DNA of 64,000 nt from Blautia hominis (GTDB lineage: Bacteria; Bacillota; Clostridia; Lachnospirales; Lachnospiraceae). The stretch spans positions 434,001 through 498,000 of the forward strand of contig NQOF01000003.1 of NCBI GenBank assembly GCA_002270465.1. The letters run 5' to 3'. Both the position numbers and the translations under genes were made by a program. Under the pieces are notes generated by a model, which was not told where the DNA came from, did not search any database, and was given only the letters and a program-made list of their open reading frames with translations. This document shows positions 41,645 to 51,492 of this stretch, in pieces. The number at the start of each line of letters is the position of its first letter. Position 1 is the stretch's first letter.

Positions 41645-41860
41645 ATGGAAGAGATCAGGAATATAACGGATCAAGGGTTGATCCCTGTCCATTGGGCCGG
41701 CTTTGTTCTATCCAGACATGCATGGGATGACCCGGCAGAGCAGCTCACCACTATAGCTGCCGATCCAGAGGTATCTGTAGCTACACTGAGAATCGGAGAG
41801 ATTGTCAACTTTACTGATATGTATCATTATCAGGAAAAGTGGCGGCGTGAAATCTTGTGA
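41645..41860 (+). pseudogene. C-terminal fragment of a metallo-beta-lactamase-fold hydrolase
   Basis: 71 codons: LIPVHWAGFVLSRHAWDDPA and VATLRIGEIVNFTDMYHYQE, the end of MBL-fold lipid or L-ascorbate lactonase-type hydrolases (His in VHWAGF is the last metal ligand). The N-terminal metal site is absent. Probably left over from a deletion near the element insertion. Confidence 0.7.
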
Positions 41861-41991
41861 ATGTGCGTATAGATGAAATCGAATACAGTATTTATCATGG
41901 AGTATTGATTGCTGCGAAGGGGGCATCAGAGAATAAACTTAGAATATGCGAAATCAAGAAACGAGAAAAAATGTTAAAAATAAAAAATTAG
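41857..41991 (+). other. 44-codon frame of unknown nature
   Basis: From GTG 41857: VNVRIDEIEYSIYHGVLIAA, then a Lys-rich end. Overlaps the previous stop. No ribosome binding site. It may be a fragment. Confidence 0.2.
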
Positions 41992-42018
41992 GCTTCGTTT
42001 TTGACTTAGAAGTGTGGA

Positions 42019-42054
42019 AATAGGTAAGAGAGGAAAATTCTCTTACCTATTTTT
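42019..42054 (+). terminator. Strong Rho-independent terminator
   Basis: AATAGGTAAGAGA (42019-42031) pairs with TCTCTTACCTATT (42039-42051), then more T. It marks the end of the 29-42 kb transcript before the integrated element. Confidence 0.9.
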
Positions 42055-42505
42055 AAATTGTACAACTGCAGAGTATTCTAAAACATAAAAATGATTGCAC
42101 AAAAGAAAATAGGTTTGAACCTTGAAAATCAAATACTCATTCATCAAACACATTCCCATTGTTTTTAAACAAATGTGAGCCCTTCTGTAACCACGCGAAG
42201 ACCTGTCAAATATCTTTTTTGGCAGAGAGCGGTTCCCGGCAGACAGATAAAGTCAGGCTGCTCCTGACAAGGCGAGGACCGGCAATGGGGATAATGATAC
42301 TCCCGTCCAGTCATAGCCCGAGCGTTAAGAGCGTCCCCGGCAATGAGGGCGGCGGCCGGAGAACCTGGCCGGGGTAAAAATACTCGTGGAGCTGATTCGC
42401 AGCCAGCCGTTTGATGTTTTACTTGGAGTGATCCGATGACAGCTTGGAAAGTCGGGGACAAATTAAGCTGTTAATACATAAAAAAACAGGGAGGAGGAAC
42501 ATTCT
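42055..42505. other. Non-coding stretch, left part of the integrated element
   Basis: 450 bp with no supportable gene. The first 120 bp are AT-rich. The middle (about 42190-42380) is GC-rich and full of short inverted runs such as GGTTCCCGGC, GCCGGAGAACCTGGCCGG; it could be a structured RNA or recombinase site. The end carries AAACAGGGAGGAGG, the ribosome binding site of mazF. Confidence 0.4.
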
Positions 42506-42853
42506 ATGGAAAAATTCAGGCGCGGAGATATCTTCTATGCGGATCTGAATCCTGTAACAGGGTCAGAGCAGGGAGGTACACGGCCTGTATTGATCATTCA
42601 GAATGATAAGGGGAACAAGTGCAGTCCAACAGTAATTGTAGCGGCCATCACCGGCAGCAAAAAAGCAAGGCAGCCCACCCATGTATTTGTACACGGACTG
42701 CCATACCCGAAACATGATTCCACAATATTACTCGAACAAATCCGTACAATTGACAAGCACAGACTGCAAAAATATCTTGGGAAGATCACGCCTGCGATTC
42801 AGAAAAAAGTAGACAAGGCATTGACCGTCAGTATTGGAATCCGGGTTTCGTAA
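42506..42853 (+). CDS. MazF/PemK-type mRNA interferase
   Basis: 115 residues. Typical MazF start [20 protein letters not shown], then [20 protein letters not shown] and the catalytic Thr region AAITGSKKA, then [20 protein letters not shown]. Full length for this clostridial/Bacillus EndoA-like type, which cuts mRNA at short motifs. No antitoxin gene lies upstream, where it normally would; the small gene downstream is not a known antitoxin. GGGAGGAGG precedes the ATG. It could be a cargo or maintenance gene of the element. Confidence 0.93.
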   Translation: MEKFRRGDIFYADLNPVTGSEQGGTRPVLIIQNDKGNKCSPTVIVAAITGSKKARQPTHVFVHGLPYPKHDSTILLEQIRTIDKHRLQKYLGKITPAIQKKVDKALTVSIGIRVS

Positions 42854-42939
42854 GCAAGGGAAGCTATCATACTGTACAAGCAGAACATCATAAATTTTAT
42901 CAAGTGAGCTGTATTTGTTTTTGGCTGATAGGTAAGAGG

Positions 42940-43089
42940 GTGAATTTTGTGGCGGAGAAAAAAGAAGTTTATCAGGTTGAATTGAGGTTTTCAGGAAAGC
43001 AGGCTTTGAAAGAACTGCTGATAGAAATACTGCTGGAAAAAATTTGTACATTTGATGGCTATGTTAGAACAGATTATAATAAAATATAG
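42940..43089 (+). CDS. Small protein of the element, before the recombinase
   Basis: About 49 residues from GTG 42940 or 46 from GTG 42949: EKKEVYQVELRFSGKQALKE, LLIEILLEKICTFDGYVRTD. The VYxVxxxFS..ET/AL..KI pattern is reminiscent of the small TnpW-like proteins that precede serine recombinases in clostridial transposons, but I am not certain. AAGAGGGTG lies upstream. Thirty-six bp before the recombinase. Confidence 0.5.
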   Translation: MNFVAEKKEVYQVELRFSGKQALKELLIEILLEKICTFDGYVRTDYNKI

Positions 43090-43125
43090 CCACTGCAGGT
43101 AGTCTGATTTTGGAAAGGAGAATAT

Positions 43126-44760
43126 ATGGAAGGCAAAAGGCTACCTGATTCCAAATATTATTCAGCAGCACTTTATATGCGTCTTTCCAGGGATGATGAT
43201 GGAGACAGCGAAAGTTCAAGCATTACAAACCAGAGAAAGATGCTCAGGGCTTATGCACAGGAAAATCGGTATTTAGTCTATGATGAATATATAGATGACG
43301 GTGTTTCCGGTACGACCTTTGAGAGACCGGGATTCAAACGGATGATTCGGGATATTGAGGATAAAAAGGTCAATATGGTCATTACGAAAGATCTATCCAG
43401 ACTTGGCCGTGATTATATTCTTGCCGGTCAGTATACGGAGATATATTTTCCGGCAAAAAAGGTGAGATATATTGCAATTAATGACGGGTATGATTCTGAG
43501 AGTCCCTATACGGATATTGCTCCTTTTAAGAATATTATCAATGAGATGTATGCCAGAGACATCAGCAAAAAGATCCGTTCATCATTCTTGACCCACATGA
43601 AAGAGGGGGCCTATATAGGGGCATATGCTCCTTATGGATATCAGCGGGACCCGGAGGATAAGCACCATTTGATCATAGATGACGTGTCCGGTGAGATCGT
43701 GAGAGAAATCTTCCAAAAAGCGGGAAACGGGGAACTGCCGGTACAGATAGCAAGGGATTTAAACAGACGAAAGGTATTAACACCGGCACAATATCGTTGT
43801 CTCCGGAATCCTGATCTGAACATAGAAAATTTCTCGAAACGGCAGGAATGGACCTCTTCTACCATAATAAAAATGCTGAGAAACGTTGTCTATGTAGGGG
43901 ATATGGCTCAGGGGAAAACCACAAAAGTTTCATTCAAAAGTGATATGACAATAGCAAACTCCAAAGAGGACTGGTATATAGTGAAAAACACCCATGACCC
44001 ATTAGTCAGCCGCGACTTATTTGAATTGGCTGCACGGAGGAGTAAACTGCGGACCTGCTGCCAAAAGGGAAAATTCCACAATATCTTTACCGGTATGGCA
44101 AAATGCGCGGACTGTGGAAGAAATATGTCTGCAGTCGGCACACGTAAAAAAGGTGCAGTTGCTAATCTTGCCTGTGGCGGATATAAGCTATATGGGAGCA
44201 AAGAATGCAGCAATCATTTTATTGATTATGATACCTTGTGCAGTATTGTCCTTACCAGTATTCAGGAGCTTGTTCGGGTGTCACAGCAGGACGAAAAAGA
44301 CATACTGGAAAAGGTACAGAACCGTATGAAAAAGCAAGTTTCCTTCACAGATAAAGGAAAAGAAACTGCCTCTTTGAAGAAACGCAGCCGCGAACTGGAT
44401 ATATTAATTGAGAAATTATATGAGGATTATGTTGCAGAGATTATTAACGCAGACAGACTGAAAAAGATGCTTCGGAAATATGAGTCTGAAAGTGAAGAGA
44501 TTTCGGAAAGACTGGAGGCTCTAAACAATCAGGATAAAAGCAGAGAGCAGGAAAATCCAATCAGTAAATTAAAAAAATTACTGAATGATATTGCAGAGCC
44601 CACCGAACTTACCGAAGACCTGTTGTACCGGTTGGTTGATCATATTGAGATTACCCAGGGAAAATATGAAAAAAAAGATAACACAAAGATAAAGAAACAG
44701 GAAGTGAAAATCTATTTTCGTTTCAATCATGCACCATTGAGCAGGACCTATACCATGTGA
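43126..44760 (+). CDS. Large serine recombinase (TnpX-like)
   Basis: 544 residues. Resolvase domain with the nucleophile Ser in ALYMRLSRDDDGD (about 21) and the Arg set in VITKDLSRLGRDYI; Recombinase domain with APYGYQRDPEDKHHLIID and the RNVVYVGDMAQGK strand; zinc ribbon CADCGRNMSA with CGGYKLYGSKECSNHF; coiled coil and DUF4368-like C-terminus (LTEDLLYRLVDHIEITQGKY). It catalyses excision and insertion of the element through a 2-bp crossover. AAAGGAGAATAT precedes the ATG. Intact and probably active. Confidence 0.95.
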   Translation: MEGKRLPDSKYYSAALYMRLSRDDDGDSESSSITNQRKMLRAYAQENRYLVYDEYIDDGVSGTTFERPGFKRMIRDIEDKKVNMVITKDLSRLGRDYILAGQYTEIYFPAKKVRYIAINDGYDSESPYTDIAPFKNIINEMYARDISKKIRSSFLTHMKEGAYIGAYAPYGYQRDPEDKHHLIIDDVSGEIVREIFQKAGNGELPVQIARDLNRRKVLTPAQYRCLRNPDLNIENFSKRQEWTSSTIIKMLRNVVYVGDMAQGKTTKVSFKSDMTIANSKEDWYIVKNTHDPLVSRDLFELAARRSKLRTCCQKGKFHNIFTGMAKCADCGRNMSAVGTRKKGAVANLACGGYKLYGSKECSNHFIDYDTLCSIVLTSIQELVRVSQQDEKDILEKVQNRMKKQVSFTDKGKETASLKKRSRELDILIEKLYEDYVAEIINADRLKKMLRKYESESEEISERLEALNNQDKSREQENPISKLKKLLNDIAEPTELTEDLLYRLVDHIEITQGKYEKKDNTKIKKQEVKIYFRFNHAPLSRTYTM

Positions 44761-44847
44761 TACTGTACTTGAGATTGTTACGGTTTTAGAGCGCTTTTTG
44801 TAGTATATTGTGCAAAACTGTACATGATTGTATAAAAATAAGGGGTT

Positions 44848-45921
44848 TTACAGCGGAAATAGCATACAGATACCAACCACCCACATGGTAAGCGCCTGTT
44901 TCCCGCAGGCACGGCATTTCTGAAAACAATGGTCCAGGTTAAAGGCTACACGGGGAAGGTATCCGTAATCCTCCAGCAGAGTAAAAAGCGGAAAGAAAAT
45001 GGCCATGGGGGGAAGCATGACACTTACAACCCAGGCAGCAACCCGGTATACTCCGTAAATCAGAACCTGGCAGAAAATTTCGGGAAGGCCAAGCGTAATA
45101 AGCCCACGGTAAAAATGCGGTTCCAGCCAGAACAGCCCTTTGTTCAGCAGATCAGACGGGACATTGGCCCCCACAATGGTGATCCAGAAAATGCAGAGAA
45201 GGAAAAGCAGCATAATGGGAAAACCAGTACATTTACTGGTGAAAACCCTGTCCAGTTTCCTGTCTTTTCTGGCATAATCGGGATTTTCCAAAGTGACGCA
45301 GGCTTTGCAGATACCTGCTGCCTGCTGGACATAGGTGCCGCAGTATTCCGCGGATGCACAGCACATTTCCGCATTCTGACAGTAAATATCAGGAATTGGG
45401 GTGACGGCTTTTTTGTTGGACAGGGCGTCTTCAATCCCGCCGAATATGCGTTCAAGGCCCTTTCTGCTCCTGGCAGCTATGCCGATCACAGGAATCTTCA
45501 GCTCCTTATGAAGACGCTGAAAATCTATCCGGATGTGCTTTTTCCTGGCCTCGTCCATGAGATTTACGCACAGCAGCACATGTGGTGTCACGGCACAAAT
45601 CTGGAGAACAAGATTGAGGTTCCTTTCCAGACAGGTGGCGTCGCAGACAGCGACCACCACATCCGGATGACTCTGCAGTATATAATCCCTGGAAATCTCC
45701 TCCTCACTGGAGCGGCAGGAGAGAGAATAACACCCGGGCAAGTCTACAAAACGATATTCTTTTCCGTGAAAGACGCGGTTCCCGGCAGCACATTCCACTG
45801 TCTTGCCGCACCAGTTTCCGGTATGCTGATGCATGCCTGTGAGTGCGTTGAATACAGTGCTCTTGCCTACATTGGGATTGCCGATCAATGCTATATTACG
45901 GAGTGGAAACTCCTTTTTCAT
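44848..45921 (-). pseudogene. feoB: feoB, ferrous iron transporter, truncated at the element edge
   Basis: FeoB is a GTPase fused to a membrane domain that imports Fe(II). The first 345 residues are intact: G1 GNPNVGKST, G2 HTGNWCGKTVE, G3 VDLPGCYSL, G4 NLMDEA, then the membrane part up to LPRVAFNLDHCFQKCRACGK QALTM. After ALTM the family continues CMGFGCN; here foreign codons give WVVGICMLFPL and a stop. About half of the membrane domain is missing, so transport is lost unless another feoB exists. The start is followed by the family's MKKEFPLRNIALIGNPN. Confidence 0.9.
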
Positions 45922-45970
45922 TTCTTTTTTCAGAACTAATCACCTCTTAATTCATATCAACTCAAGCATG

Positions 45971-46240
45971 TTACAGCACGCTTTTGTCTTTGATCTTTTC
46001 AACAAGGATCAGAGAAGCCTCTTCTTTTCTCAAGGCCAGGACAGCTCCCCGGATCAGAAAAGCTCTGGGACTTCCAAAGGCGCTCACTCCAACACAGGTA
46101 ACTTTGGTATTTTCGATCAACCCCAAATCCATAAGGCGTTTGATGGTCTGCTGCTGCGCCGTACTGGCGTTGTCTGTCTGAATTGTTTTAACGATCCCTG
46201 ACTCGTCGGGAGACAGGGTAAAGAGCGGAGTAAGAGACAT
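45971..46240 (-). CDS. feoA: FeoA-family protein
   Basis: 89 residues, SH3-like small partner of FeoB: LTPLFTLSPDESGIVKTIQT, QTIKRLMDLGLIENTKVTCV and a C-terminal RGAVLALRKEEASLILVEKI. The start MSLTPLFTL (ATG 46240) has GGAGGAAAAA directly upstream; MEEKM four codons before it is less likely. Fifty bp ahead of feoB, which is damaged. Confidence 0.92.
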   Translation of the reverse strand: MSLTPLFTLSPDESGIVKTIQTDNASTAQQQTIKRLMDLGLIENTKVTCVGVSAFGSPRAFLIRGAVLALRKEEASLILVEKIKDKSVL

Positions 46241-46320
46241 TTTTTCCTCCATTTCAGGCCGGGAAATCCCGGACGGGAGAATCTATTGTATAGTATGCAG
46301 AGGGAAGAAAGAAGTTCTGT

Positions 46321-47898
46321 TTATAGATTCTTTTCTTGCGCTTGTTTCCTGTAATTCATTGGTGACTTACCAGTGATCTCCCTGAAAATCTTAGAAAAAT
46401 ATGCAAAATTCCCATACCCAACCTGAATTGCTACTTTATTGACAGGCATACGGCTTTCTGCCAGAAGACTGCATGCTGCAGAGATGCGTTTTTTTGTCAT
46501 ATACTGCATGAGTGACATCCCTGTTTCTTTTTTAAACAGCCTGGACAGGTGATCAGGGCTGATGAATACAAGATCTGATAAATCATTCCGCTGGATATCT
46601 TCCGCATAGTGGGTATCCAGATAATTCCGAATGATATCTACAGCACTTTTTGAGTTATCTGTGATATTGGCATAGCAGAGTGCGCGTTCGATCAGATAGC
46701 TGCAGTAAGCGTACATATGATCAATACTTCTGACTGCGTTTTGATACATCTGGTCACTGTCTCTGTCACCGAAAAGCCGATGGGCCTGGATCTCCTTCTG
46801 TTTTAAAAAACTGTAGACCATCTGGGCAAAATCCTGACGGATTTCCTGCATATTTTCCTGTGTGAGAAGGGATGCTTTTGACTGCAGAAATGTGTACAGG
46901 CTTCTTTTCAAATCTTCTTTGTCTGCTGACTGCAGCAGTGTTTCCCAGAGTCTGATTTCAGACTGGGTACAACTGGTGCCCCGCGGGAGGGTATGGGTTT
47001 TGTGCAGGATTCTGCCTTTTCGGTCCATGGTGCTGTCCAGCAGATTTCCGAGTTCGGATATTTCCTGATATATATTCTTATAAGTAACGGCACTGCCTGC
47101 GCTGATGCAGAGTTTCATGTGCATGAATTTTTCCGCAGTTTCCTGCAGGACTTCAAGCTGTTCTTCCAGAGGGGAGATGTCAGTCTCCGGTCCGTTTATA
47201 ATACTCACCACTGCCAGCCAGCGGCCCGGATGCAGAGCAATGACACATCGGGGCAGCAACTGTTCCTGTTCCAGAATCTCGTAACCTACATTTTTAACCG
47301 CGTATTCCCACATGGGGTCATCTATTTGGTTGTGCTTTGCATCCTGAAAGGCCTCGATCAGAACAGGTATGAAAAGCTGTGTTTCTTTGTAACCCAGTTT
47401 CCGGGGCAGGGAATAAACTTCAGCCAGAGAACCTCTGGCAGATTTGCTCCAGAAATATTCCGCTGTGTTTTTTTCTTCATCCAGCCAATATTGGCGGTAC
47501 TTCTTGGCATCACTTAACTGATGGGATAGTTTCAGTCGGTGCACTGCTTTCTTTACAGCATTTTGCAGAGGTTCTGCAGAGACCGGCTTTAACAGATATT
47601 CCACTACATTCAAGTCTATGGCACGGCGGGCATACTCAAAACGGGCAAAGCTTGTCAATAGAATACAGGGAATGCCTGTTCCTGATCTCTGCAGTGTTTC
47701 CATGAAATCCAGTCCGCTGCTGCCCGGCATTTCAATATCACATATAATGATATGCACAGGAACCTGTGCGATCATTTTCAGTGCAGAGGCGGAATTCTCT
47801 GCGGTATAAACTTTGTCAAATCCAAGTGCACTGTAATCCAGTATTTCTTTTAGATCCTGCAGCATCAGGATATCATCATCAACCAGCAGTATATTCAT
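46321..47898 (-). CDS. YesN-type response regulator, AraC family
   Basis: 525 residues. Receiver domain: LLVDDDILMLQDLKEILDYS, phospho-Asp in IIICDIEMPGSSGLD, Thr-Ser in LLTSFARFEYARRAI, Lys in YLLKPVSAEPL. A long middle with weak structure follows, then AraC double helix-turn-helix at the end (NDLSDLVFISPDHLSRLFKK, NKVAIQVGYGNFAYFSKIFR, GKSPMNYRKQ). Overlaps the kinase gene by 20 bp; probably activates the sugar importer on the other strand. Confidence 0.95.
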   Translation of the reverse strand: MNILLVDDDILMLQDLKEILDYSALGFDKVYTAENSASALKMIAQVPVHIIICDIEMPGSSGLDFMETLQRSGTGIPCILLTSFARFEYARRAIDLNVVEYLLKPVSAEPLQNAVKKAVHRLKLSHQLSDAKKYRQYWLDEEKNTAEYFWSKSARGSLAEVYSLPRKLGYKETQLFIPVLIEAFQDAKHNQIDDPMWEYAVKNVGYEILEQEQLLPRCVIALHPGRWLAVVSIINGPETDISPLEEQLEVLQETAEKFMHMKLCISAGSAVTYKNIYQEISELGNLLDSTMDRKGRILHKTHTLPRGTSCTQSEIRLWETLLQSADKEDLKRSLYTFLQSKASLLTQENMQEIRQDFAQMVYSFLKQKEIQAHRLFGDRDSDQMYQNAVRSIDHMYAYCSYLIERALCYANITDNSKSAVDIIRNYLDTHYAEDIQRNDLSDLVFISPDHLSRLFKKETGMSLMQYMTKKRISAACSLLAESRMPVNKVAIQVGYGNFAYFSKIFREITGKSPMNYRKQAQEKNL

Positions 47899-49645
47899 TC
47901 TTATCCTCCTTACAGGGGAGATGCAGTTCTGTAACAGCGCCTCCCAGTGGGCTGTTGTATAATTTCATTACGGCATTTCCATGATAAAACAGCTTCAGAC
48001 GTTTTGACGCATTGGCAATTCCAATATGGGAACTGCCGTTTCTTTCCAGGTCTTTTCCCTGGTTCCATATACGCAGACAGTCTTCGGGGTATCCTGGGCC
48101 GTTGTCTGTGATAAATACGGTCAGCATTTCCTCCTGAGCGGATGTTTCCGTGAATTCGATCAGAGCGGAGATACTGATTTCCATTTTTTTATCTGACGTG
48201 ATTCCATATTTTACGGAATTTTCCACAAAGGTTTGAAGTAGAAGAGGTGGTACCGCCTGACACAGGGCTTCATCCTCTGCAAAAATTTCATACCGGAAAT
48301 GCTCCGGGTAACGGATTTCCATAATAGACAGATAATCCCGAAGATGATCCAACTCTTGGCTGAGTTTTACGAAAGATACATCACTTTGGAAAATATATCT
48401 CAGATAGCTGGCAGTAACTTCACTTAACCGCACCACATCCTGACAATTTCCATGACAGGCCATGGAGTGGATCAGATTCAGGCTGTTCAGGAAAAAGTGT
48501 GGCTTGATCTGCATCTGCATATAGTCCATCTGTATTTTCTGTCGTTCCAGTTCGTTTTCGTAGGCATTGATCCGCAGACGGTTAATTTCTTTTGTAAGGT
48601 TATTGAACTGCCGGCTGGCTGTGGATAATTCCTCCAGTTCTGAACTCATTTCCAGCAGCACGGGTTTATCCGGGTCATAACGTTTCAATCTTTCCGTAAA
48701 CTGGCTGAGGGGCTTCAGTATTTTTTTCTGTGTGTAGGACATGGTGAGTATCACAGTGCTTAACAGTACAACAATAACCACCAGAACACCGGTCTGAAAC
48801 AAGACAGCCTGCTCAAACTGTCCGTAATCTTTGATAAACAGCTTTAATTGAAAGCCGGTGTCCGATACAGAAGAATCTACAGCCAGCCACCGTTTTCCTT
48901 TGTACCAGAAGGGGCCGCTGCCGGCGAGGGCTTTTTGAGGAGGAAGGTTTTCACGGGACAGGTTTTCAGTACCTGCGGCAAGTGTTCCGTTTTCAGTAAA
49001 CAATACAGGAAAGCTGATGCTTTCGGGATAAATATCCAACAGAGGTTTTATGAGGGCTTCGGCGGGTATACAGCTTCCGTTCCACACATCATGATACTGG
49101 TACAGGCGGACAGCATAATAAGTATCACCTGCCGGAAGCAGAGTCCACTGATCAGATACACTGCTTGGATGGTAACCGGAATCCAGGAGACGTATTATGG
49201 CGTTTTCAAGTTCTTCCCTCTGGGAATAGGCAATATACCTGGAGTGTACAGCGGTTAAAAATTCCCTGCTGTCTGAAAAATAATAGAAGAGAGAGTATTC
49301 GTTGCCGGAGTTACCTGAGAGATAGAACATGCTGTCAAGAAGGGTCTGTCGTGCCTGTATTCTGGCAAGGCTGTCTTCGCTTTGCGCTTGAGACAGAACC
49401 ATATCCTGACCCTGTGTTACCAATGTCTGCTTCAAATGCTGATTCAGTAAGAAAAAGTTATTCTCCACCTGTTCCATACGATTCTGTACCATAACACTGG
49501 CACTCTGGGCAGTCTGCGTTTGGACCATGTGGATAGCCCACAGACTGACACTGATTTCCAGAGCCGTGGCAGCCATGATCATAAAGAGCAGAAGTTTGTG
49601 CCGTCCAAATGCGGAATGTGTTTTTTTCTTACGTTCTTTTTTCAT
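47879..49645 (-). CDS. YesM-type sensor histidine kinase
   Basis: 588 residues. Membrane segment about 15-35, extracytoplasmic sensor to about 290, second segment about 292-314, HAMP-like linker (KKILKPLSQFTERLKRYD), His_kinase block with His in QMQIKPHFFLNSLNLIHSMA, HATPase with QTFVENSVKYGI, FITDNGPGYPE and HIGIANASKRLKLF. First gene of the minus-strand pair; diverges from the solute-binding lipoprotein gene by about 260 bp. The signal is probably a glycan taken up by that importer. Confidence 0.95.
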   Translation of the reverse strand: MKKERKKKTHSAFGRHKLLLFMIMAATALEISVSLWAIHMVQTQTAQSASVMVQNRMEQVENNFFLLNQHLKQTLVTQGQDMVLSQAQSEDSLARIQARQTLLDSMFYLSGNSGNEYSLFYYFSDSREFLTAVHSRYIAYSQREELENAIIRLLDSGYHPSSVSDQWTLLPAGDTYYAVRLYQYHDVWNGSCIPAEALIKPLLDIYPESISFPVLFTENGTLAAGTENLSRENLPPQKALAGSGPFWYKGKRWLAVDSSVSDTGFQLKLFIKDYGQFEQAVLFQTGVLVVIVVLLSTVILTMSYTQKKILKPLSQFTERLKRYDPDKPVLLEMSSELEELSTASRQFNNLTKEINRLRINAYENELERQKIQMDYMQMQIKPHFFLNSLNLIHSMACHGNCQDVVRLSEVTASYLRYIFQSDVSFVKLSQELDHLRDYLSIMEIRYPEHFRYEIFAEDEALCQAVPPLLLQTFVENSVKYGITSDKKMEISISALIEFTETSAQEEMLTVFITDNGPGYPEDCLRIWNQGKDLERNGSSHIGIANASKRLKLFYHGNAVMKLYNSPLGGAVTELHLPCKEDKNEYTAG

Positions 49646-49902
49646 ATATACCCTTCCCGGATTTATGCCTGTAATTCTATATGGATTTATAGTAATGTTT
49701 AATTATACACGTTTGAAAATGTGAATTCAATCACGAAAGCGATGGAAAATTATAAGAAAAACGACGTAATTTTGTGCTTTGAAAAGGAGCACGGTTTTGT
49801 GATAAAAGGATGTCGGTTTTATAATTGAAAGTAAAGAAGACCGGAAGTACAATGAAGTCACAAAACAGGCAGACGCCTGGAATTACAAAAAGGAGAATGA
49901 AG

Positions 49903-51405
49903 ATGAAAACGAAATGGATCGCAGGACTTATGACTTCCGTGCTGGCAGTTTCCATGCTTGCCGGATGTGGCAGCTCTTCGGATACAGGGGAGAAAAGTAA
50001 AACGGAATCAGCCGGAAATGAACAGAAGGACGGGGAGGAACCTTATACGGTGACCATGATGTTCATAGGAAATACCCAGGATGATGAACAGAAAGTGGAG
50101 GAGGCCATCAACAAGCTGACGGTGAAGGACCTCAATATGAAGCTGGATATTATGCTGGTACCCTGGGCAAATGCCAATGAGCAGCAGCGCCTGATGCTGT
50201 CAGGAGGGGAGAAGCTGGACCTGATGGTGGGACAATCATATCAGGCAGCTAATTTTGTTTCCACCCAGGCGGTGTATGATCTGAGTGAAATGATAGACAA
50301 GTATGGCACTAATATCAAGGAAAATATGGGTGACAATGCAAAAGTAGCCAATATTAATGGATTTGTCTACGGAATTCCAAATGTCTGTGATTGGTACCGT
50401 CAGGCATCCATCATGGTGAGAAAGGACTGGCTGGAGGAAGCCGGATTCAAAGAAGAGGATATCAAAAGTGTTGATGACCTGGAAGGGATTTACGAGGTGG
50501 TAGCCAAAAATCACCCGGAAGCCGCTATGCTGGCTATGGGTAAAGGACAGAAATTTGATTCAGACTGGTATCAGTGTGATCCATTAGGGGACGGCTACGG
50601 GGTACTGCTTAATTACGGGGAGAAACCGGTGGTGGAAAACTGGTATGCCAGTGACGCTTACAAAGCCTTCCTGGACCGCCAGTACCGCTGGGCACAAAAA
50701 GGATGGATAGGAAAAGATGCGGCAACGACCACAGATTCTATTGAAGTACAGATGAGCAACGGCAAGGCGTTCAGCCTGGTTTCCACCTACCAGCCCGCCA
50801 TTGCCAATGAGGCTTCTGTTGCCTATAAGACAGAGATGGCAGTGGTTCCGCTGTATGATGCTTTCACAACCAGCAGCTTTACCGCAGGATTCTACTGGGC
50901 AGTGGCGCGCAACTCCGAGCAGCCGGAAAAAGCGTTCCGGATGCTGGATTACATTTACGGAAATCCGGAAGTGGCTAACCTTCTGAACTGGGGTATTGAA
51001 GGGGAGCATTACAAACTCACAGAGGACAAACATGTGACATTCCCTGACGGAATGGATAAAAACAGTGATCCTTATAACGCTTATTTTGGATTCATGCTCC
51101 CCAATCAATATATATCTGATGTGTGGGAAGGGCTTCCCCTGGATGTGGGAGAGCAGGTCACCAAACTGAACGAAGAGGCAAAGAAGTCCTGTGCTTACGG
51201 ATTCACCTATGACGGAACCGCCCTGGCTAATGAACTTGCTGCTTTGGACAATGTGAAGGGTCAGTATATAGATGCTTTGAATACCGGTTCTGTTAACCCG
51301 GATGAGGTTCTTCCACAGTTTCTGGCAGATTTAAAGGCTGCGGGACTTGACAAAGTCATGGAAGCCAAACAGCAGCAGTTGGACGACTGGCTGGCAAAAC
51401 AGTAG
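49903..51405 (+). CDS. Extracellular solute-binding lipoprotein (LplA-type)
   Basis: 500 residues. Signal with lipobox VSMLAGCGS (Cys about 22), then a large periplasmic-binding-like fold: LMLSGGEKLDLMVGQSYQAA, IMVRKDWLEEAGFKEEDIKS, SSFTAGFYWAVARNSEQPEK and a C-terminal DUF3502-like segment (KQQQLDDWLAKQ). Start ATG 49903 has AAGGAG 8 bases upstream; the longer frame from 49825 is not needed. Binds an oligosaccharide outside the cell for the two permeases downstream. Confidence 0.94.
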   Translation: MKTKWIAGLMTSVLAVSMLAGCGSSSDTGEKSKTESAGNEQKDGEEPYTVTMMFIGNTQDDEQKVEEAINKLTVKDLNMKLDIMLVPWANANEQQRLMLSGGEKLDLMVGQSYQAANFVSTQAVYDLSEMIDKYGTNIKENMGDNAKVANINGFVYGIPNVCDWYRQASIMVRKDWLEEAGFKEEDIKSVDDLEGIYEVVAKNHPEAAMLAMGKGQKFDSDWYQCDPLGDGYGVLLNYGEKPVVENWYASDAYKAFLDRQYRWAQKGWIGKDAATTTDSIEVQMSNGKAFSLVSTYQPAIANEASVAYKTEMAVVPLYDAFTTSSFTAGFYWAVARNSEQPEKAFRMLDYIYGNPEVANLLNWGIEGEHYKLTEDKHVTFPDGMDKNSDPYNAYFGFMLPNQYISDVWEGLPLDVGEQVTKLNEEAKKSCAYGFTYDGTALANELAALDNVKGQYIDALNTGSVNPDEVLPQFLADLKAAGLDKVMEAKQQQLDDWLAKQ

Positions 51406-51440
51406 GCCTAAAAGCAGCAGTCACCTGGAAACCTAATACT

Positions 51441-51468
51441 GAGGCGCCGCAGAAAAAGGCGGCGCCTC
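51441..51468 (+). terminator. GC-rich hairpin between binding-protein and permease genes
   Basis: GAGGCGCCGC (51441-51450) pairs exactly with GCGGCGCCTC (51459-51468). Only two T and a G follow, so it probably lets some transcripts pass, giving more binding protein than permease. Confidence 0.8.
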
Positions 51469-51492
51469 TTTGAACTACAGGAGGAAATTCTT

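Larger units (their letters stand above)
42060..44892 (+). mobile_element. Integrated element with MazF and a large serine recombinase
   Basis: Approximate bounds. It includes 42506-44760 (MazF, small protein, recombinase). The right edge is placed at about 44892, where feoB homology breaks off (ALTM on one side, foreign sequence on the other). The left edge is guessed. TTGCACAA (42095-42102) and TTGTGCAA (44808-44815) are inverted copies that might lie near the ends. The 3' half of feoB is not found on the left side, so insertion came with a deletion, or the element moved later. Confidence 0.55.

Noticed and set aside
42159-42377. 72-codon frame in the GC-rich part of the element
   Set aside because: Low-complexity Gly/Arg-rich composition without family resemblance or start signal.
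44929-45939. 336-codon plus-strand frame opposite feoB
   Set aside because: Antisense shadow; the minus strand carries clear FeoB motifs.
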